27,799 bases of DNA from Poronia punctata (Eukaryota > Ascomycota > Sordariomycetes > Xylariales > Xylariaceae): the NCBI GenBank assembly GCA_022579005.1, contig MU401814.1:1-27799 (forward strand), read 5' to 3'. Position numbers and translations under genes: made by a program. This document shows, piece by piece, positions 1-10,802 of this stretch. Numbering within the stretch: the first letter of the stretch is position 1; every line of letters begins with the position of its first letter. Below the pieces are notes generated by a model that ran no database searches, was not told the DNA's origin, and saw only the letters and a list, made by a program, of their open reading frames with translations.

Positions 1-739
1 TATAAATTTAATATTATATAAGTATTAAATTATATATATATATACTTTAATAATTTTATAAACTGTTTTTAAATATATATATAAATAATTAGTTAATATA
101 ATTAGTATTTTATTATATTAAATATATTATGTGCTTATTAACGTTTTTATTTATATAACTAGGTAGTAGTATATATTAGCTTTAAGTAAAGTAGTTAAGT
201 AAACTAAAGAATTTTTTACTTTTTAACAAAAGTGTTGCTTAAAACAAGCTTACTTATTTGCTTTTAATATTACTTATAATAGTAAATTTAGCTTTTATAG
301 TATTACGTTTTTAATTTTAGTGCTTATATATATAAGTTAAGTTTATATTAAAACGCTTATATAAGTAAATATAAAAAACCTTTGCTTTATAAATAAACTT
401 TTTTTTTTTATTTAATAACTATAAGTCTTTATAAACCCTTTAATAATATAAACTATAACATTTAAAAACTTAAAGCAAGCTAATTTTTAAAGTGTTTTTA
501 AAGCTAGCTAAGCTAAACAAAGTTTTTAATTTAGTATATTTAAATATTAATAAGCTTATTAAATAATAAACTAATATAATTTTAAAAAAAACTAAAAAAG
601 TGCTTAAGTTTATAGTTTTAACATATAGCTTAGGCCGTTGTCCTTATATTTTTTAAAAATTATAAAAGTTAAGCAATAGTTTTGCTACTAAAGTTTAGTT
701 AAAGTAAAACAAAAACCTTAAACTACTGTTTTTTAAGGT
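1..739. other. AT-rich degraded DNA, no gene
   Basis: No reading frame of note on either strand. About 65 bases at 66-130 (ataaataattagttaata and its surroundings) match part of repeat A (near 1190-1250 and 3480-3540), so a third, truncated piece of that repeat is probably present. The rest is RIP-type AT-rich sequence in which I recognise nothing. Confidence 0.6.
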
Positions 740-1590
740 GCTATTATTTTTAAGCTTAAAAAAACCCTTTATTAAGCCCCTTTTTAGTTTATGTTTTCTA
801 ATATAGTTATAAATAAAATATAAAAAAAAACTTTAACTATTAAATTACTTTAATAATTATTATAAAAACAATATTATAAGTTGTTTTATTACTAGGGGCT
901 AAATAAAATAAATTAACTAAAGTAGTAAAAGTATAAATGCTTAAAAGCTTTAAGTTTATAAATATAAAAAATACTTTAATATAGACAATTTTAGCATTAT
1001 AAAATTTGCTAAGCTAGTTTTTTATTTTAAGCTTAAATCTTACTTATTATAACTAGCAAAAAATAGTAAAAAAGAAAATAAACCTAACTTTTCTAACTTT
1101 ATTAGTTAGTAAAGCTATTTTTTATTAAAAGCAAATTAAAAAAATAACTATTATAAAATATAATAATTATATAAAGCGTTTTTATTTATATATATAAATA
1201 ATTAGTTAGTTTAATTAATATTGCGTTATATTAAATATATTATATAGCTATATAAATATAGTGTTATATTTAATTTTATTTAATGCTTTACTAACTATAA
1301 TTTTAGTGCTACTTTTAAAACTGTTAAAGTTATATATTGTTTTTTTTTAGTAATTAAAAAGTGCAAGCTTAGTTATTTTAACAGCTTTAGTAATATTAGT
1401 AATTAGGTTATTTTAAGTTTAGTTAACTTTTAACAAGACTAAGTAAGTAAAAAATAGTATATTATAATTTAAATACTAGTTTTAATTTAAAAATTCTTTT
1501 TTTTAAAAAGCTATTTGCCTAGTTATATATTTAGTTGTTAGCTAGATTTAATATAATTAAACTTAATAGTTATAAACTTATATATATTTT
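740..1590 (+). repeat. Repeat A, copy 1 (RIP-degraded transposon remnant)
   Basis: A direct repeat of 3150-3881. The best-conserved stretch, about 990-1441, aligns with 3285-3737 almost without gaps, from the shared tttgctaagcta block through aaaagtgcaagcttagttat to caagactaag. The two copies differ by many transitions plus some transversions and small indels, so they are older than the solo-LTR pair. No coding frame can be read with confidence. The end near 1590 coincides with the start of repeat B, so A and B may be parts of one element, or B may have inserted at the edge of A. The transposon family is not recognised. Confidence 0.75.
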
Positions 1591-1594
1591 TGCG

Positions 1595-1834
1595 AAAATA
1601 AAAGTTAATTAAATTAAGAAAACAAATTAGTACTTATATATAAAAGCAATTAAAGTTAATATAATATAGTTAATTTAATATATTGTTATATAACCTTATA
1701 AATTTAAAAAACTAATATAAAGTATAAGATAAAAGATCTTTTTTTATACTTGTTAAAAATATAGCTATAGCTATTAGTTAGCTATAGGATTTGCTAAATA
1801 AAGTGCTAGGTGCTTGCAAACCTACTTATCTATA
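1595..1834 (+). repeat. Repeat B, copy 1 (LTR- or MITE-sized, about 241 bp)
   Basis: First of three direct copies (the others are 5621-5861 and 12196-12436). Shared landmarks in order are aaaagttaattaaatta, a tataaaag block, tatataacctt, a ttttttatactt block, agctatagctattagttagc, and the end gtgcttgcaaacctacttat. The uniform size and repeated boundaries suggest a solo LTR or a small non-autonomous element. Ends that now read tata could once have been TGTA and TACA, but no target duplication can be shown. This copy is followed directly by a CTTT-rich simple repeat. Confidence 0.7.
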
Positions 1835-1863
1835 ATACTAATTAACCCCTCTACTTTTTACTA

Positions 1864-1909
1864 TTACCTTTACCTTTACTTTTTTACTTTTTTACTTTTT
1901 TACTTTTAC
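1864..1909 (+). repeat. Pyrimidine microsatellite (CTTTA / TTTTTTAC units)
   Basis: A run of acctttacctttac followed by three exact 8-base units of ttttttac and a shorter unit. It lies just downstream of repeat B copy 1. A different pyrimidine-rich minisatellite lies just downstream of B copy 3, so the association may belong to the element. Confidence 0.75.
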
Positions 1910-2645
1910 TTATTAATACTAAAATTGTTTTATACCTTTTAATATTATTTTTAATATAACTTTTACTGCTTTAATTTATTAGTATTAATTTAAACTTATA
2001 ACAATATATTATAATTATATAATATAGCAGTGCGCGTAGCTTTATTTAGCAGTATTAAGCTTTTACTGCAATTTAGCAAATTAACTGCTATTATAAGTTT
2101 TAAAAATTTTTATTATTTTTATTGTTTTTAACTAGTTTAACTGCTTTTTTGCCTTTATTGCTTTTATTGCTTAAATTTTATAACCTTTTTATTAACTTTA
2201 CTACTTTAATATTATATTTCTAGCCTTTTACTAACAACTTTACTTTTTTTACTTTATACTAACACCTTTACTTTACTTTTTTAATTTATTTAACCTATTT
2301 TAATTTATTAAATTTTTTTAAAATGCAATATGCTAGATATAGGCAATAAGAAAACAGACCTAGTTTGTGTTGCTATTTTTTGCTATAAGTGCTATTTTAA
2401 TAATTAAAGCTAACCTTAATAATAAGTATGCTTAATTAGTAATGTTAATAACTATATAAACCTTTTTAAAGGCTTTTAACTTATTAATTTAATTTTAAAC
2501 CTACTTTATAGCAGTACTAAAGGTAGCTTTTTTAAAAATTAATATAAATACTTTTTTAATTATTTTAACTTTATACCCTTTACTTTAAATATAATGTTAC
2601 TTATATAAACGCTAAAAGTTATAAAAACGACTAGCTATATTATTA
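1910..2645. other. AT-rich degraded DNA, no gene
   Basis: Pyrimidine-rich on the top strand up to about 2320, then mixed. No frame, structured RNA or repeat partner was recognised. It is probably more decayed transposon sequence. Confidence 0.5.
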
Positions 2646-3128
2646 CTAAGTACAATATAACTAGGTGCTAAAAGTTATAAAAAACTTAAATAGCGTAATA
2701 TTAGTAGCTATTAACAACATAGCTAATAATATTATAATAATAAAAAACTTTTTTAATAATAAAAAATAAAATTAGTAAGCTTAGCTTAGCATTATAAAAT
2801 AAATTAAAATAAACAACCTAAAAGATTATTTTGCTTAGTTAAATAAATAGTTTAACGCTTAAATTAATAAATGTATTATATAAAAAAAAAAAGTTATAAA
2901 ATAAAGTTGCTTTTTATTAAAAGTTATATATAAGCTAAAAAGCTTAGTAAATAAAAAAATAGTTATATTATATTAATATAATAAGTTACTATTAGCTATA
3001 TACTTAAAGTGTACTAGTTATTAAAAACTTAAACAAAGTACTAGTAGTTATTAATAATTTAAATAGTAATACTAAAAAAAGCAACTTTTTTAATAACAAA
3101 AAAGGGAATTAGTAAGCTTAGCTTTATA
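2646..3128 (+). repeat. Short direct repeat pair inside a decayed element
   Basis: Two related blocks of about 110-140 bases, roughly 2650-2790 and 3010-3128. Both contain an actagtt/actaggt-like start, a gtagctattaacaa or gtagttattaataa core, and then aacttttttaataa followed by attagtaagcttagctt. The second block leads directly into repeat A copy 2. The pair may be internal repeats of the element that carries repeat A. Confidence 0.5.
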
Positions 3129-3149
3129 TTTAAAAAAAACCTATTACTT

Positions 3150-3881
3150 TAAAGTATTGTTACTTTTAAGCTTAAAAGAACCTTTAATTAGGCTATAGTT
3201 TAGTTATACGTTTTTTAATATAGTTATAAATAAGCTAAAAAAGAAAACTTTAACTATTAAATTTATAACTTTAACAATTTTTATATAGCATTAAAAAATT
3301 TGCTAAGCTAATTTTTTATTTTAAGCTTAAATCTCCTTTATTATAATTACTAGAAAATATTAAAAAAAAAAATAAACCTAAGTTTTTTAGCTTTATTAGT
3401 TATTAAAGCTATTTTTTACTAAAAGCAAATTAAAAAAACAATTATTATAAAATATAATAATTATATAAAACGTTTTTATTTATATATATAAATAATTAGT
3501 TAATATAATTTATATTGCGTTATAGTAAATGTATTATATAGTTATATAAATGTAGTGTTATATTTAATTTTATATTAATGCTTTGCTAACTTTAATTTTA
3601 GTAGTACGCTTAAAACTATTAAGATTACGTATTGTTTTTTTTTAGTAGTTAAAAAGTGCAAGCTTAGTTATTTTAATAGTTTTAGTAATATTAGTAATTA
3701 AGTTATTTTAAGCTTAGTTAACTTTTAGCAAGACTAAGTATATAAAAGATAATAAGTTATAAATTAAATACTTGTTTTAATTTTAAGTTATACTTTGCTA
3801 AAAAGCTAATTAGCTAGTTATATATTTAGCTATTAGCTATATTTAATATAATTAAACTTAATAGTTATAAACTTATATATA
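3150..3881 (+). repeat. Repeat A, copy 2
   Basis: Direct copy of 740-1590, about 2.3 kb downstream in the same orientation. Both copies end in the same motif, tataattaaacttaatag followed by ttataaacttatatatatttt. Repeat B follows copy 1 here, but copy 2 runs into unrelated sequence, so the A/B junction is specific to copy 1. No coding frame was recognised. Confidence 0.75.
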
Positions 3882-5531
3882 TTTTATTTAGTTATATGTT
3901 TAAGTTTTTTATTTGCTTATATAAAGGCCTTTTTTTTTTTTAAAATAGCTTTATAAGTAAAGCTATATAGTTTACGCGCTAATTTTAGGCCTTAATATGC
4001 TTAATTACTTATAAAAATAAAGCATTTTTTTATATAAGTATTATATAAATCTTTTTTGTTTGCAAAAAGGTTTTGTTGCTTAACTTGCCTACTTAGCTTT
4101 AACTAATAATTTAATAAGATTTAAACTTATTATTACTTATAAGTTTAAAAATATTAAAGCGTATTTATTTTAATTGTTTATATTTTTTTTATAGCTTTAT
4201 TAAAGTTAGTTTTTTTAAATACTTTATTAGTTGTTTTTAGATTTAGTAGCATATAGTTATTTTTTGCTTATAAACTAATAAGCTTAAATTAGCTTTTTAA
4301 CCTATTAAAAAAATTGTTTGCATTGTTTTATTAGCTAGTATTTATTATACCTTGTATTTAAGTAGCTAGGCTATATATATAACTATTAATATAGTAAATA
4401 TTAAGTTGCAGCTTAAACGTAAAGCATTAGTATACTTATATAATATAATATAAAAAATAAAGTTAGCTTTAAATATAATTACTATATTGTTAGCAATAAA
4501 GCAAACAAAGCTGCTAGCTTATATAAAAAAGATAATATAAAGTAAATAATAAATTTTTTTTTTAACTTTATTATAATTTTTTATCTTGTTTTTTTAAAAT
4601 TTATAAATACTAGCAAATTAAAAACGCTTATATTTATAGCTATATTTGCAGTAGTACTAGCACTTATACTTTTGCTTTTGCTTTTATAAAAGTTTGCTAC
4701 GTTAGTATAACTACTGTTAACTATAGTATTTTAAACGCTTGCTATACTAAATTTGTTTATATAGTTATTAGTACTTTTATAAATAATAAAAATAGCTACT
4801 TAATTGTTATATTTACTATTAGTACTTTATAAAAAGTTATAATACTTTTATTAACATTAGCAGCATTAAGCTTTTTTATTGCGTGCTTAAAAAGTATTAA
4901 TGTATAGTTTTTTATTAATGCTTTAGCTTAAACTAAATAGCTAAAATATAAAAGTAGTAATGTTTTTAAAAAATAGTAAAAGTATATAGTATAGCGGCCT
5001 TTTTAGGCTTTTTATGCTTTTTAAGTAGCTATAAGATTTTAGTTAATAATATTTACTTAGCCTTTTTTGCTACTTTTTATAATATAGCTTAAGTGCTAGG
5101 CAATATATATAGCTATAATAGGTTATTATTGTGCTAGTAGTATTTTTTATAAATATGTACTTTTTTATATAATACTAAAAACGCTTATAATGCTAACAGC
5201 TATAATTATGCTATTTACTATATTTTTAAACTTACTATTTACTAAATTTTAGCTTGCGTATTATTTACTAGCACTAATACTTATATAGCTTTTTTTTTAT
5301 AATATAGTTTTATTAAAATTTTAGCTTTAAGCTTATTTAACTTTTTTACTTTTTTAGTTTACTTTTTAAAGTTTTTTATATTATTGCTTTAAAATAGTTT
5401 TTATACTTATTTTAGTTTTTTTTTAAAGGCAATAGTATTATAAAAGTAAAAATAAAATATATTATGCTATATAGTATAGTTTAAATAAGCAAAAGTAATT
5501 ATAAAACTTAAATAAAAAAGGCTTAATATAA
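3882..5531. other. AT-rich degraded DNA, no gene recognised
   Basis: 1.65 kb of RIP-type sequence without a supportable frame, and I see no repeat partner within the window. Scattered GCTT and AAGC motifs are surviving GpC positions. It is probably the body of another decayed transposon whose family cannot be read. Confidence 0.5.
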
Positions 5532-5615
5532 ATTACTATAAAATATATTTAATAAAAACTAAAGCATAATATAAAGAAAATATAGCGCTTAGTTATAAAA
5601 AAAGCAAACAGTAAT
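5532..5615 (+). repeat. Repeat C, copy 1 (84 bp)
   Basis: Aligns without gaps to 9567-9650. The 84 positions differ at eight sites, all transitions, with the C or G retained in either copy. Each copy has therefore been hit independently. It includes the shared core taaagaaaatatagcgctta. It lies six bases upstream of repeat B copy 2, whereas C copy 2 has no B next to it. Confidence 0.8.
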
Positions 5616-5620
5616 AGTTT

Positions 5621-5861
5621 TATAAAAGTAAAAGTTAATTAAATTAAAAAAACAAATTAGTGCTTATATATAAAAGCGATTAAAGTTAATATAATGTATT
5701 TAATTTAGTATATTATTATATAACCTTGTAAATTTAAAAAATAAAAACAAAGTATAAAATAAAAGATCTTTTTTTATACTTATTAAAAATATAGCTATAG
5801 TTATTAGTTAGCTATAAGATTTACTAAGTAAGGTGCTAAGTGCTTGCAAACTTACTTATTT
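5621..5861 (+). repeat. Repeat B, copy 2 (241 bp)
   Basis: Same length as copy 3 (12196-12436), starting tataaaagtaaaag and ending acttacttatt. Most differences from copy 3 are C/T or G/A transitions. Copies 2 and 3 stand in the same orientation 6.6 kb apart, and a minus-strand copia reverse-transcriptase relic lies between them. It is possible but unproven that they are the LTRs of that element. A third copy at 1595 shows that the family also occurs alone. Confidence 0.7.
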
Positions 5862-6426
5862 AAATATATAAGTATAAATAAAATGTTTATATATAAAGTT
5901 AGTACTTTTTAAGTAAGTAGTTAGCAAAATAAGAAATTAGAAATGCTTTTATTTTTGCTTTATAAACTACTTTTAATTAATTATAAATTTTAAGTTAATA
6001 CTACTTTATGCTGCTATATAAGTAGTTATAAATAGCAGTGTTATAAATGCTATTAAGTAGGAAAAGTAAAAGCTTTTTAAAATATATTTTATTACTTAAC
6101 TTTTTTTTGCAATTTTTTTACTTTTTTTGCTTTTTTTTTTAATAATGCGCTTATACCTTTTTATAAGTAAATTTTATAAATTAATAGCTTTATATGCATT
6201 TAAAGCATTTTAACATAGTAATAGTTTATTAAATATATTATTATTTTAAAAAAAACTTTTTGCTAGTTGTTATAAGTGCTTATTACCTTTTATAATTAAT
6301 TTATTAGTAGTGTTTTAAGTGCTTTATTAACTTTTTCGGTATTTTTAAAATAAAGAAAATGTTTAATACTTTTAAAAAGCCGGTAGCTAAAACCTTTACG
6401 CTTTTATAAGTAGTAATATAATCTTA
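5862..6426. other. AT-rich degraded DNA, no gene
   Basis: No supportable frame or repeat. It contains a rare TTCGGT near 6336 and GCCGGT near 6379, survivors of otherwise depleted CpG contexts. Confidence 0.5.
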
Positions 6427-6612
6427 TATAATATAGTAAGCATTTATATTAATAGGTAGTAGCTTGTTTTTAGTAGTAGAAGATTTTTTTGCTGCTAAAG
6501 TAGTTACTTTAGCGCTTAAAAAAAGCATAACTTCTAGTTTTTTGTTTGCTTTTTTGCTAGCCTTTTTTACGCCTTTTGCTTTTTTGTTGCTAGAGCTTTT
6601 AAGCTTAGTTAG
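6427..6612 (-). pseudogene. Lysine-rich reading-frame remnant, family unknown
   Basis: A 62-codon frame on the minus strand, open from just after a TAA at 6613-6615 to a TAA at 6424-6426, with no initiating ATG at its head. The translation is strongly basic, including KKAKGVKKASKKANKKLEV, and is followed by a Ser/Thr/Lys-rich part. The composition resembles the basic tail of a transposase or a nucleic-acid-binding protein, but I cannot name the family. The top strand is extremely T-rich here, so low-complexity chance openness is an alternative. It lies beside a 25-base A run. Confidence 0.3.
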
Positions 6613-6630
6613 TTAAAAAAAAGTAAGAGG

Positions 6631-6655
6631 AAAAAAAAAAAAAAAAAAAAAAAAA
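6631..6655 (+). repeat. Homopolymer A25
   Basis: Twenty-five consecutive A residues preceded by aagtaagagg and followed by gaaaagaaaaagg. Of the A runs I noticed, this is the longest. It could be the poly(A) tail of a decayed LINE- or SINE-like insertion, or simple slippage. No flanking target duplication was identified. Confidence 0.7.
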
Positions 6656-8059
6656 GAAAAGAAAAAGGAAAATAAAGCTAAGCAACTGCTTAGTAGTAGC
6701 TTTGCTTTTTTTAAAGCTAGTTTAAGCTTTGCTTTTTTTTTTTAAAAGCGTAAAAATATAGGCAAAAGTATAGCTAAAAGCAAGAAAAAAGCTTATAAAA
6801 GCTTTTTTAAAACTAAAAAGTGCTTTAAAAAAGCTAGCTATTATGCTTTTTTATATTTAAATTATTGCTAGTTTATTATAGCAAGCTAAAATAATAATTG
6901 CTATAATATAGTTATTAGTACTTATTATTACCTTTACGCTTTTAAGCACTTTTATTACCTTATATAAGTAATTTTTATTAAATTATATAATTTTTTTAAA
7001 TTATATATAATATATATTAACTGCTTATATAGCTTTTTTTACGTCCTTTTTTTTGCTTTTTAATATTTTTAAGTAAAAGACGATTTGTTAGTTATAAATA
7101 TAGTTAGCTATATATAAGTATTAATATTTGTATTTAATAATCCTTATATTAACATAGTTAATTATAAGCTAAAAAAAATATATAAATAGTAATTTATATT
7201 GCTTTAAGCATTTTAAAAAAGTAGTTTAACTTTAATTATTTGCTTTTTAGTGCGCCTTTTTTTTTTAGTACCTTTGCTTTTGCCTATGCTTTTATTACTA
7301 CTAACAAGTTTTTAGTTAATACTAAAGTTACGCGCGCTATAGTACACTACTTTTTTTATTTTATTTAAATAAATAAAATAAAGAAAATAGCCTTATAATT
7401 TTTAGTATTATTTAGCTTTTTGCTTAAGTAAGCCTTTAAGCCTATATTAATTAATTTTATTTTTTAGTGCTTTTTTTGCTTTTTTTTAATTATAAAATAT
7501 ATATATTATAAGTTAATTAAAGCTTTAAAGTGTTTAAATTTAGTATAAAAGAAGTTTTTTATAAAACTATTAGTAAGTATTTAATTTATAAAAAGGTATA
7601 CTACTTAAAACAAGCTTTTTTTATATTTTTATTTAATTTATATATTTTAAATATTTATATAGTATAAATAAGTTTTTATATAATTATGCTTTTTTATTAC
7701 TAAGTAGATTATTTGTTAGTTATTTAAGTTAATTATAAGCGCTTAACTTAGGTTTAGCTAAATATTATTAAATAACTTTTTTAATACTATAGTTTTTTTA
7801 GCTATAAATAATAATATATAGATCTTTGCTTTAGTAATAAAGATAATAACTGTGCTTTGCTATATAGCTTTTTAACTAATTGCACTTTTAAATAAAAATA
7901 TAATATATTTATAAGAAAATTTTTTAATATTAAAATTGTTTATAAAAAATGCGTTTTTAGCAATTAACAAAGCTTGTATGCTTTAATTGCAAATGCTATA
8001 CATAATCCTTAGGTCTTAAGTATAGTATAAGTATTAAATTACTTATTTTGCTACTTTAG
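6656..8059. other. AT-rich degraded DNA; possible C-terminal part of the copia relic
   Basis: No frame could be supported with confidence. In a minus-strand copia element, RNase H would lie just below 8060, so decayed RNase H and 3' sequence are expected here. I could not read the conserved residues. Confidence 0.4.
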
Positions 8060-8967
8060 TATACTTTGTACTTAAATTAGTTAGAAATTTTAAAAGCTAT
8101 AAGGCTGCAAATACTATATTTAGCTAAATTATTATTATAATATACAAAATTAATCTTATAAGCTTTTAAAACTTTTTTATTTATGCTTTAATTTTTTTTT
8201 CTAAGTGCTTTTTAAGCTTTTAAAATAGTAATAAAGTTGCTAAAATTTAATTATTATTTATTAGGTAATGTTTTTTTATAATTTTTTTAATATATTAATT
8301 ATAGCTTAAAAATAATTTTTAATTTTTATAATTTCTAGTAATCTTTATACTTAAAAACTAGCTTATATTTTTTTGCTTTTTAAGCTTATAAGTTTTTTTA
8401 ATTTAATTAATAATTTTTTATACTTTAGCTTTTTGCTTTAAACTATATAGTACTAAAAAGTTGTTTATATAAAAGATAATAAAAACAGCTTAATTTTAAG
8501 TATAAAAAAAACAAGGTTTTTTAATTAAAGCAATTAAACTATATAAGCAAAAAATATATGCAAATTTTTAGTACTAAAGTAAAAGCAAATTTTTTAGCTT
8601 ATATAATGCTTTTTTAAGCAATGCTACTATATTTTTATTTTTAAACTTATTAAGCAACTTATAAGCTATAAGCTTTTAACTTTTTTTGCTTACGTTAAAA
8701 AAAGCGCTTACTACGTTAAATTGCTTAATTTTAAAATTATAATAAGCTGCTAAAGCTATTATAAAGTATAGCGTTTAAGCTATAAGCGTTGCTATATAAG
8801 TAAATTAAAGCGTATTATTTTATTAAAAATTACCTTTAACTACTAAGCATACTTTATATATATTTAAATACCTTTACTTATTAAATCTATAGTTAAAAAA
8901 CTTATTTTAAAAGTAATAGCTTATACTTTGCAATAATTGTTGCAATTTTCTTTATAGTACCTAGTTT
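8060..8967 (-). pseudogene. Ty1/copia-type reverse transcriptase relic (RVT_2-like), RIP-inactivated
   Basis: Decayed pol segment of a copia-class (Pseudoviridae-type) LTR retrotransposon; the domain once copied element RNA into DNA. Landmarks appear in the family order. LGTIKK and then LLLLK-stop-VF (8967-8896) match the GTW...KWVF start. In another frame, a 156-codon stretch (8804-8337) holds TYIATLIA, FIIALAAYYNFKIKQFNVV, SAFFN (8708-8694), VALLKKALYKLK (8627-8592), a PCFF block, VFIIFYINNFLVLY and FLSIKITRN. YINN (8471-8460) is the YxDD catalytic box with both Asp codons read as Asn, as G-to-A mutation would produce. Nine in-frame TAA or TAG stops and at least one frameshift make it dead. 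Weak RNase H-like sequence follows to about 8060. Its LTRs are not established. Confidence 0.85.
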
Positions 8968-9378
8968 TTATAGGTTTTAAATCTCTTTTACTACGTTTAC
9001 TTAAAATTAATCTTTTAATAAATATTTAAAAAGCTTGTGCTAAAATTTTAGTAGTAGCTTAGTTAAGTTTTTTTAATATATTTTAAAGTGCTTAAAAGTA
9101 GCTTTTAAACAGTTAGCTTAATATTAATTTACTATAGCTACAATTATTGCATATAAAGTGCAATACTTTTAGTTACCTTTTTAAATTACTTTTTTTAGCT
9201 ATATAAAGTAAGTTTATAAAAAGTTAAACTAATTATAATTATTTAAAGTATATACCTTTTATTTTTAATATATTTTCTAAGTAAAAGTAAATGCTTTATA
9301 ATTAAGTTAATTAGCAAGCAAGCTTTAAACTTTTTATTGCTTAGTAGCCTTTTATAGTTAAAATCTTTCTTTTATTTA

Positions 9379-9474
9379 AGTAATTAATTTTTTTAAGTTA
9401 GTAATTAATTCCCTTAGGTCTTTTAAAGCTATTAATTTTATTAAATTTACCTTTTTAGCAACTATAATAGTATT
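9379..9474 (-). pseudogene. Short leucine/lysine-rich frame remnant upstream of the copia relic
   Basis: A 32-codon open stretch on the minus strand ending at a TAA (9376-9378). It reads LIALKDLRELITNLKKLIT, a leucine-spaced, coiled-coil-like sequence, and continues beyond the stop with a similar charged composition. It lies about 400 bases upstream of the reverse-transcriptase relic in the same orientation and could be Gag-like. That distance is too short for an intervening integrase, so either the element is internally deleted or this belongs to a different insertion. Confidence 0.3.
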
Positions 9475-9566
9475 TTAAACAAAGTTTTTTAGTTTTAAAA
9501 ATTTTTTAGTAGCTGTTTTTAGTAAGTGCACTTTTTAGTTTTAACTTTAAATACCTTTTTTTTAAA

Positions 9567-9650
9567 ATTATTACAAAATATATTTAGTAAAAATTAAAGC
9601 GTAATATAAAGAAAATATAGCGCTTAGCTATAAAAAAGGCAAACAGCAAT
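9567..9650 (+). repeat. Repeat C, copy 2 (84 bp)
   Basis: Gapless partner of 5532-5615. All eight differences are transitions, and this copy keeps more G and C at several of them (for example aagcgtaat, gctataa, cagcaat). It is not followed by repeat B. Confidence 0.8.
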
Positions 9651-10312
9651 AAATATATATATTTAGCAAGTTTATATAAGTACTAATAACAATTACTTAT
9701 TATAGTTTTTTTTAAACTTAGCTAAATTTAAGCGCTAAATAAGCAACTTTAACTAAAACTTTACTTTTTATATTTTATAATTATATACCCTAATCCTTTT
9801 TTTATTTAATTATTTAGCTGTTTTAAAAATACTACTAATATAAAAGGATATAGTATAAAACAATTAGTAGCAACTAGCAAAACTACTAATTTAACCCTAA
9901 TCTTTAAAAATAGTATTTTTTATTTTTAAATACTTACTTTTAACTTATATTTTAAAGCTTATATATAAAAAGTAGTTTAATACTAGTGCTGTTAATATAC
10001 GTTAGTATAGCTTAGCAAGCGCCTTTATAGTTTTAAGCAAGTAAGCTTTATAAGTTTAATAATATAATAAATAAAAATATCTTTGCTATACTATTGCCAA
10101 TAATAAAAATGTTGCTATTAGCAAAAATTAAAAGTTTAATAGGTATTAATTAAAAAGGTAGATTAAAAGGGTTAATTAAAGGGGTAAAGTAAGTAAAGCC
10201 TGCTAGTATTTTATGTAAGCTACTAGCAAGTATAAAGTAAAGCTATTAATTTATATAGCTATTAGTTAATAGCACTTAGAATATCTACTTAAGTACTTAA
10301 GTACTTTTTATA
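9651..10312. other. AT-rich degraded DNA, no gene
   Basis: No frame. It contains G-rich patches near 10156-10200 (aggta, aaaagggtt, aaaggggtaaag), roughly the reverse complement in character of the CTTTACC-rich tracts beside repeat B. Two isolated ACCCTAAT motifs near 9787 and 9893 are not a telomere array. Confidence 0.5.
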
Positions 10313-10496
10313 CTTTAACTTTTATTTTACGCTTTTACTTTTTAATATTTTTACTTTTTTTTTAATATTATTATCTTTTTTAATTTCTTTATACTTTGCT
10401 TATTTATTAATAAACTTACATTATACTTTATATTACGTTTACATTAAGCATTTTGCGCATATATACAGTAGCCCGGTTTTAGCAAACTAAGGTTAT

Positions 10497-10502
10497 ATAT
10501 AT
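10497..10502 (+). repeat. Target-site duplication of solo LTR 1, left side
   Basis: ATATAT directly left of the element is matched by ATATAT at 10803-10808. Because the site is low in complexity, the duplication could be 4 or 6 bases. Four is preferred: it gives a gapless match to the empty site in repeat D copy 2, and the second LTR shows an unambiguous 4-base duplication. Confidence 0.65.
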
Positions 10503-10802
10503 TGCGACGTAATTAGCATGCATGCTAGTTACGCCTTACGTTATAGGGTAGCTACAAGACTAAAGGGGGCTAGCTTGATTTCTGTTTCTATATATGTAGC
10601 CATTATTTTCGCGTTGCTTTCTAGACCTAGATACCTAGCCATCTATCGTACATACAATACACCAAGTCATGCTTTTCGGGATACCTTCATGAAGCCGTAA
10701 TCAATGCAAAGCCCTTGAAACCCAGTTGATGCGTCTACTCTGGCTGGACCTCTTCTGGTGTGAAGTTGGAGTGATCTTTGGAAATCTTCAATTTTCATCG
10801 CA
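10503..10802 (+). mobile_element. Solo-LTR-like insertion, young copy, 300 bp
   Basis: A 300-bp island with about 43% GC (128 of 300 by count) in otherwise AT-rich DNA. It begins TGCGA and ends TCGCA, giving the TG...CA ends and short terminal inverted repeat of an LTR, and it is flanked by an AT-rich target duplication. Near the 5' end a 26-bp near-palindrome pairs CGTAATTAGCATG with CATGCTAGTTACG, with one mismatch. A TATATATG box lies about 90 bases in. A gapless second copy is at 27077-27376. It sits inside repeat D copy 1. The 60-codon frame at 10518-10700 is probably fortuitous: it is specific to this copy and lacks family motifs. A TIR-type non-autonomous element is the alternative. 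The parent element is not in the window. Confidence 0.75.
10508..10533. repeat. 26-bp palindrome at the LTR 5' end
   Basis: The left half CGTAATTAGCATG and the right half CATGCTAGTTACG are reverse complements except at one T/C position. The same mismatch is present in the second LTR copy, so it predates their split. Palindromes near LTR ends could form hairpins in the RNA or be recognition sites; the role here is unknown. Confidence 0.8.

Noticed and set aside
9780..9900. ACCCTAAT motifs as telomeric repeats
   Set aside because: Only two isolated occurrences about 100 bases apart, not a tandem TTAGGG/CCCTAA array.
10518..10700. A 60-codon ATG-to-TAA frame in the GC-richer island as a small protein gene
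   Set aside because: It lies wholly inside the 300-bp LTR-like element, has no recognisable motif, and the second copy of the element interrupts it. Higher GC and fewer stops there reflect escape from RIP.
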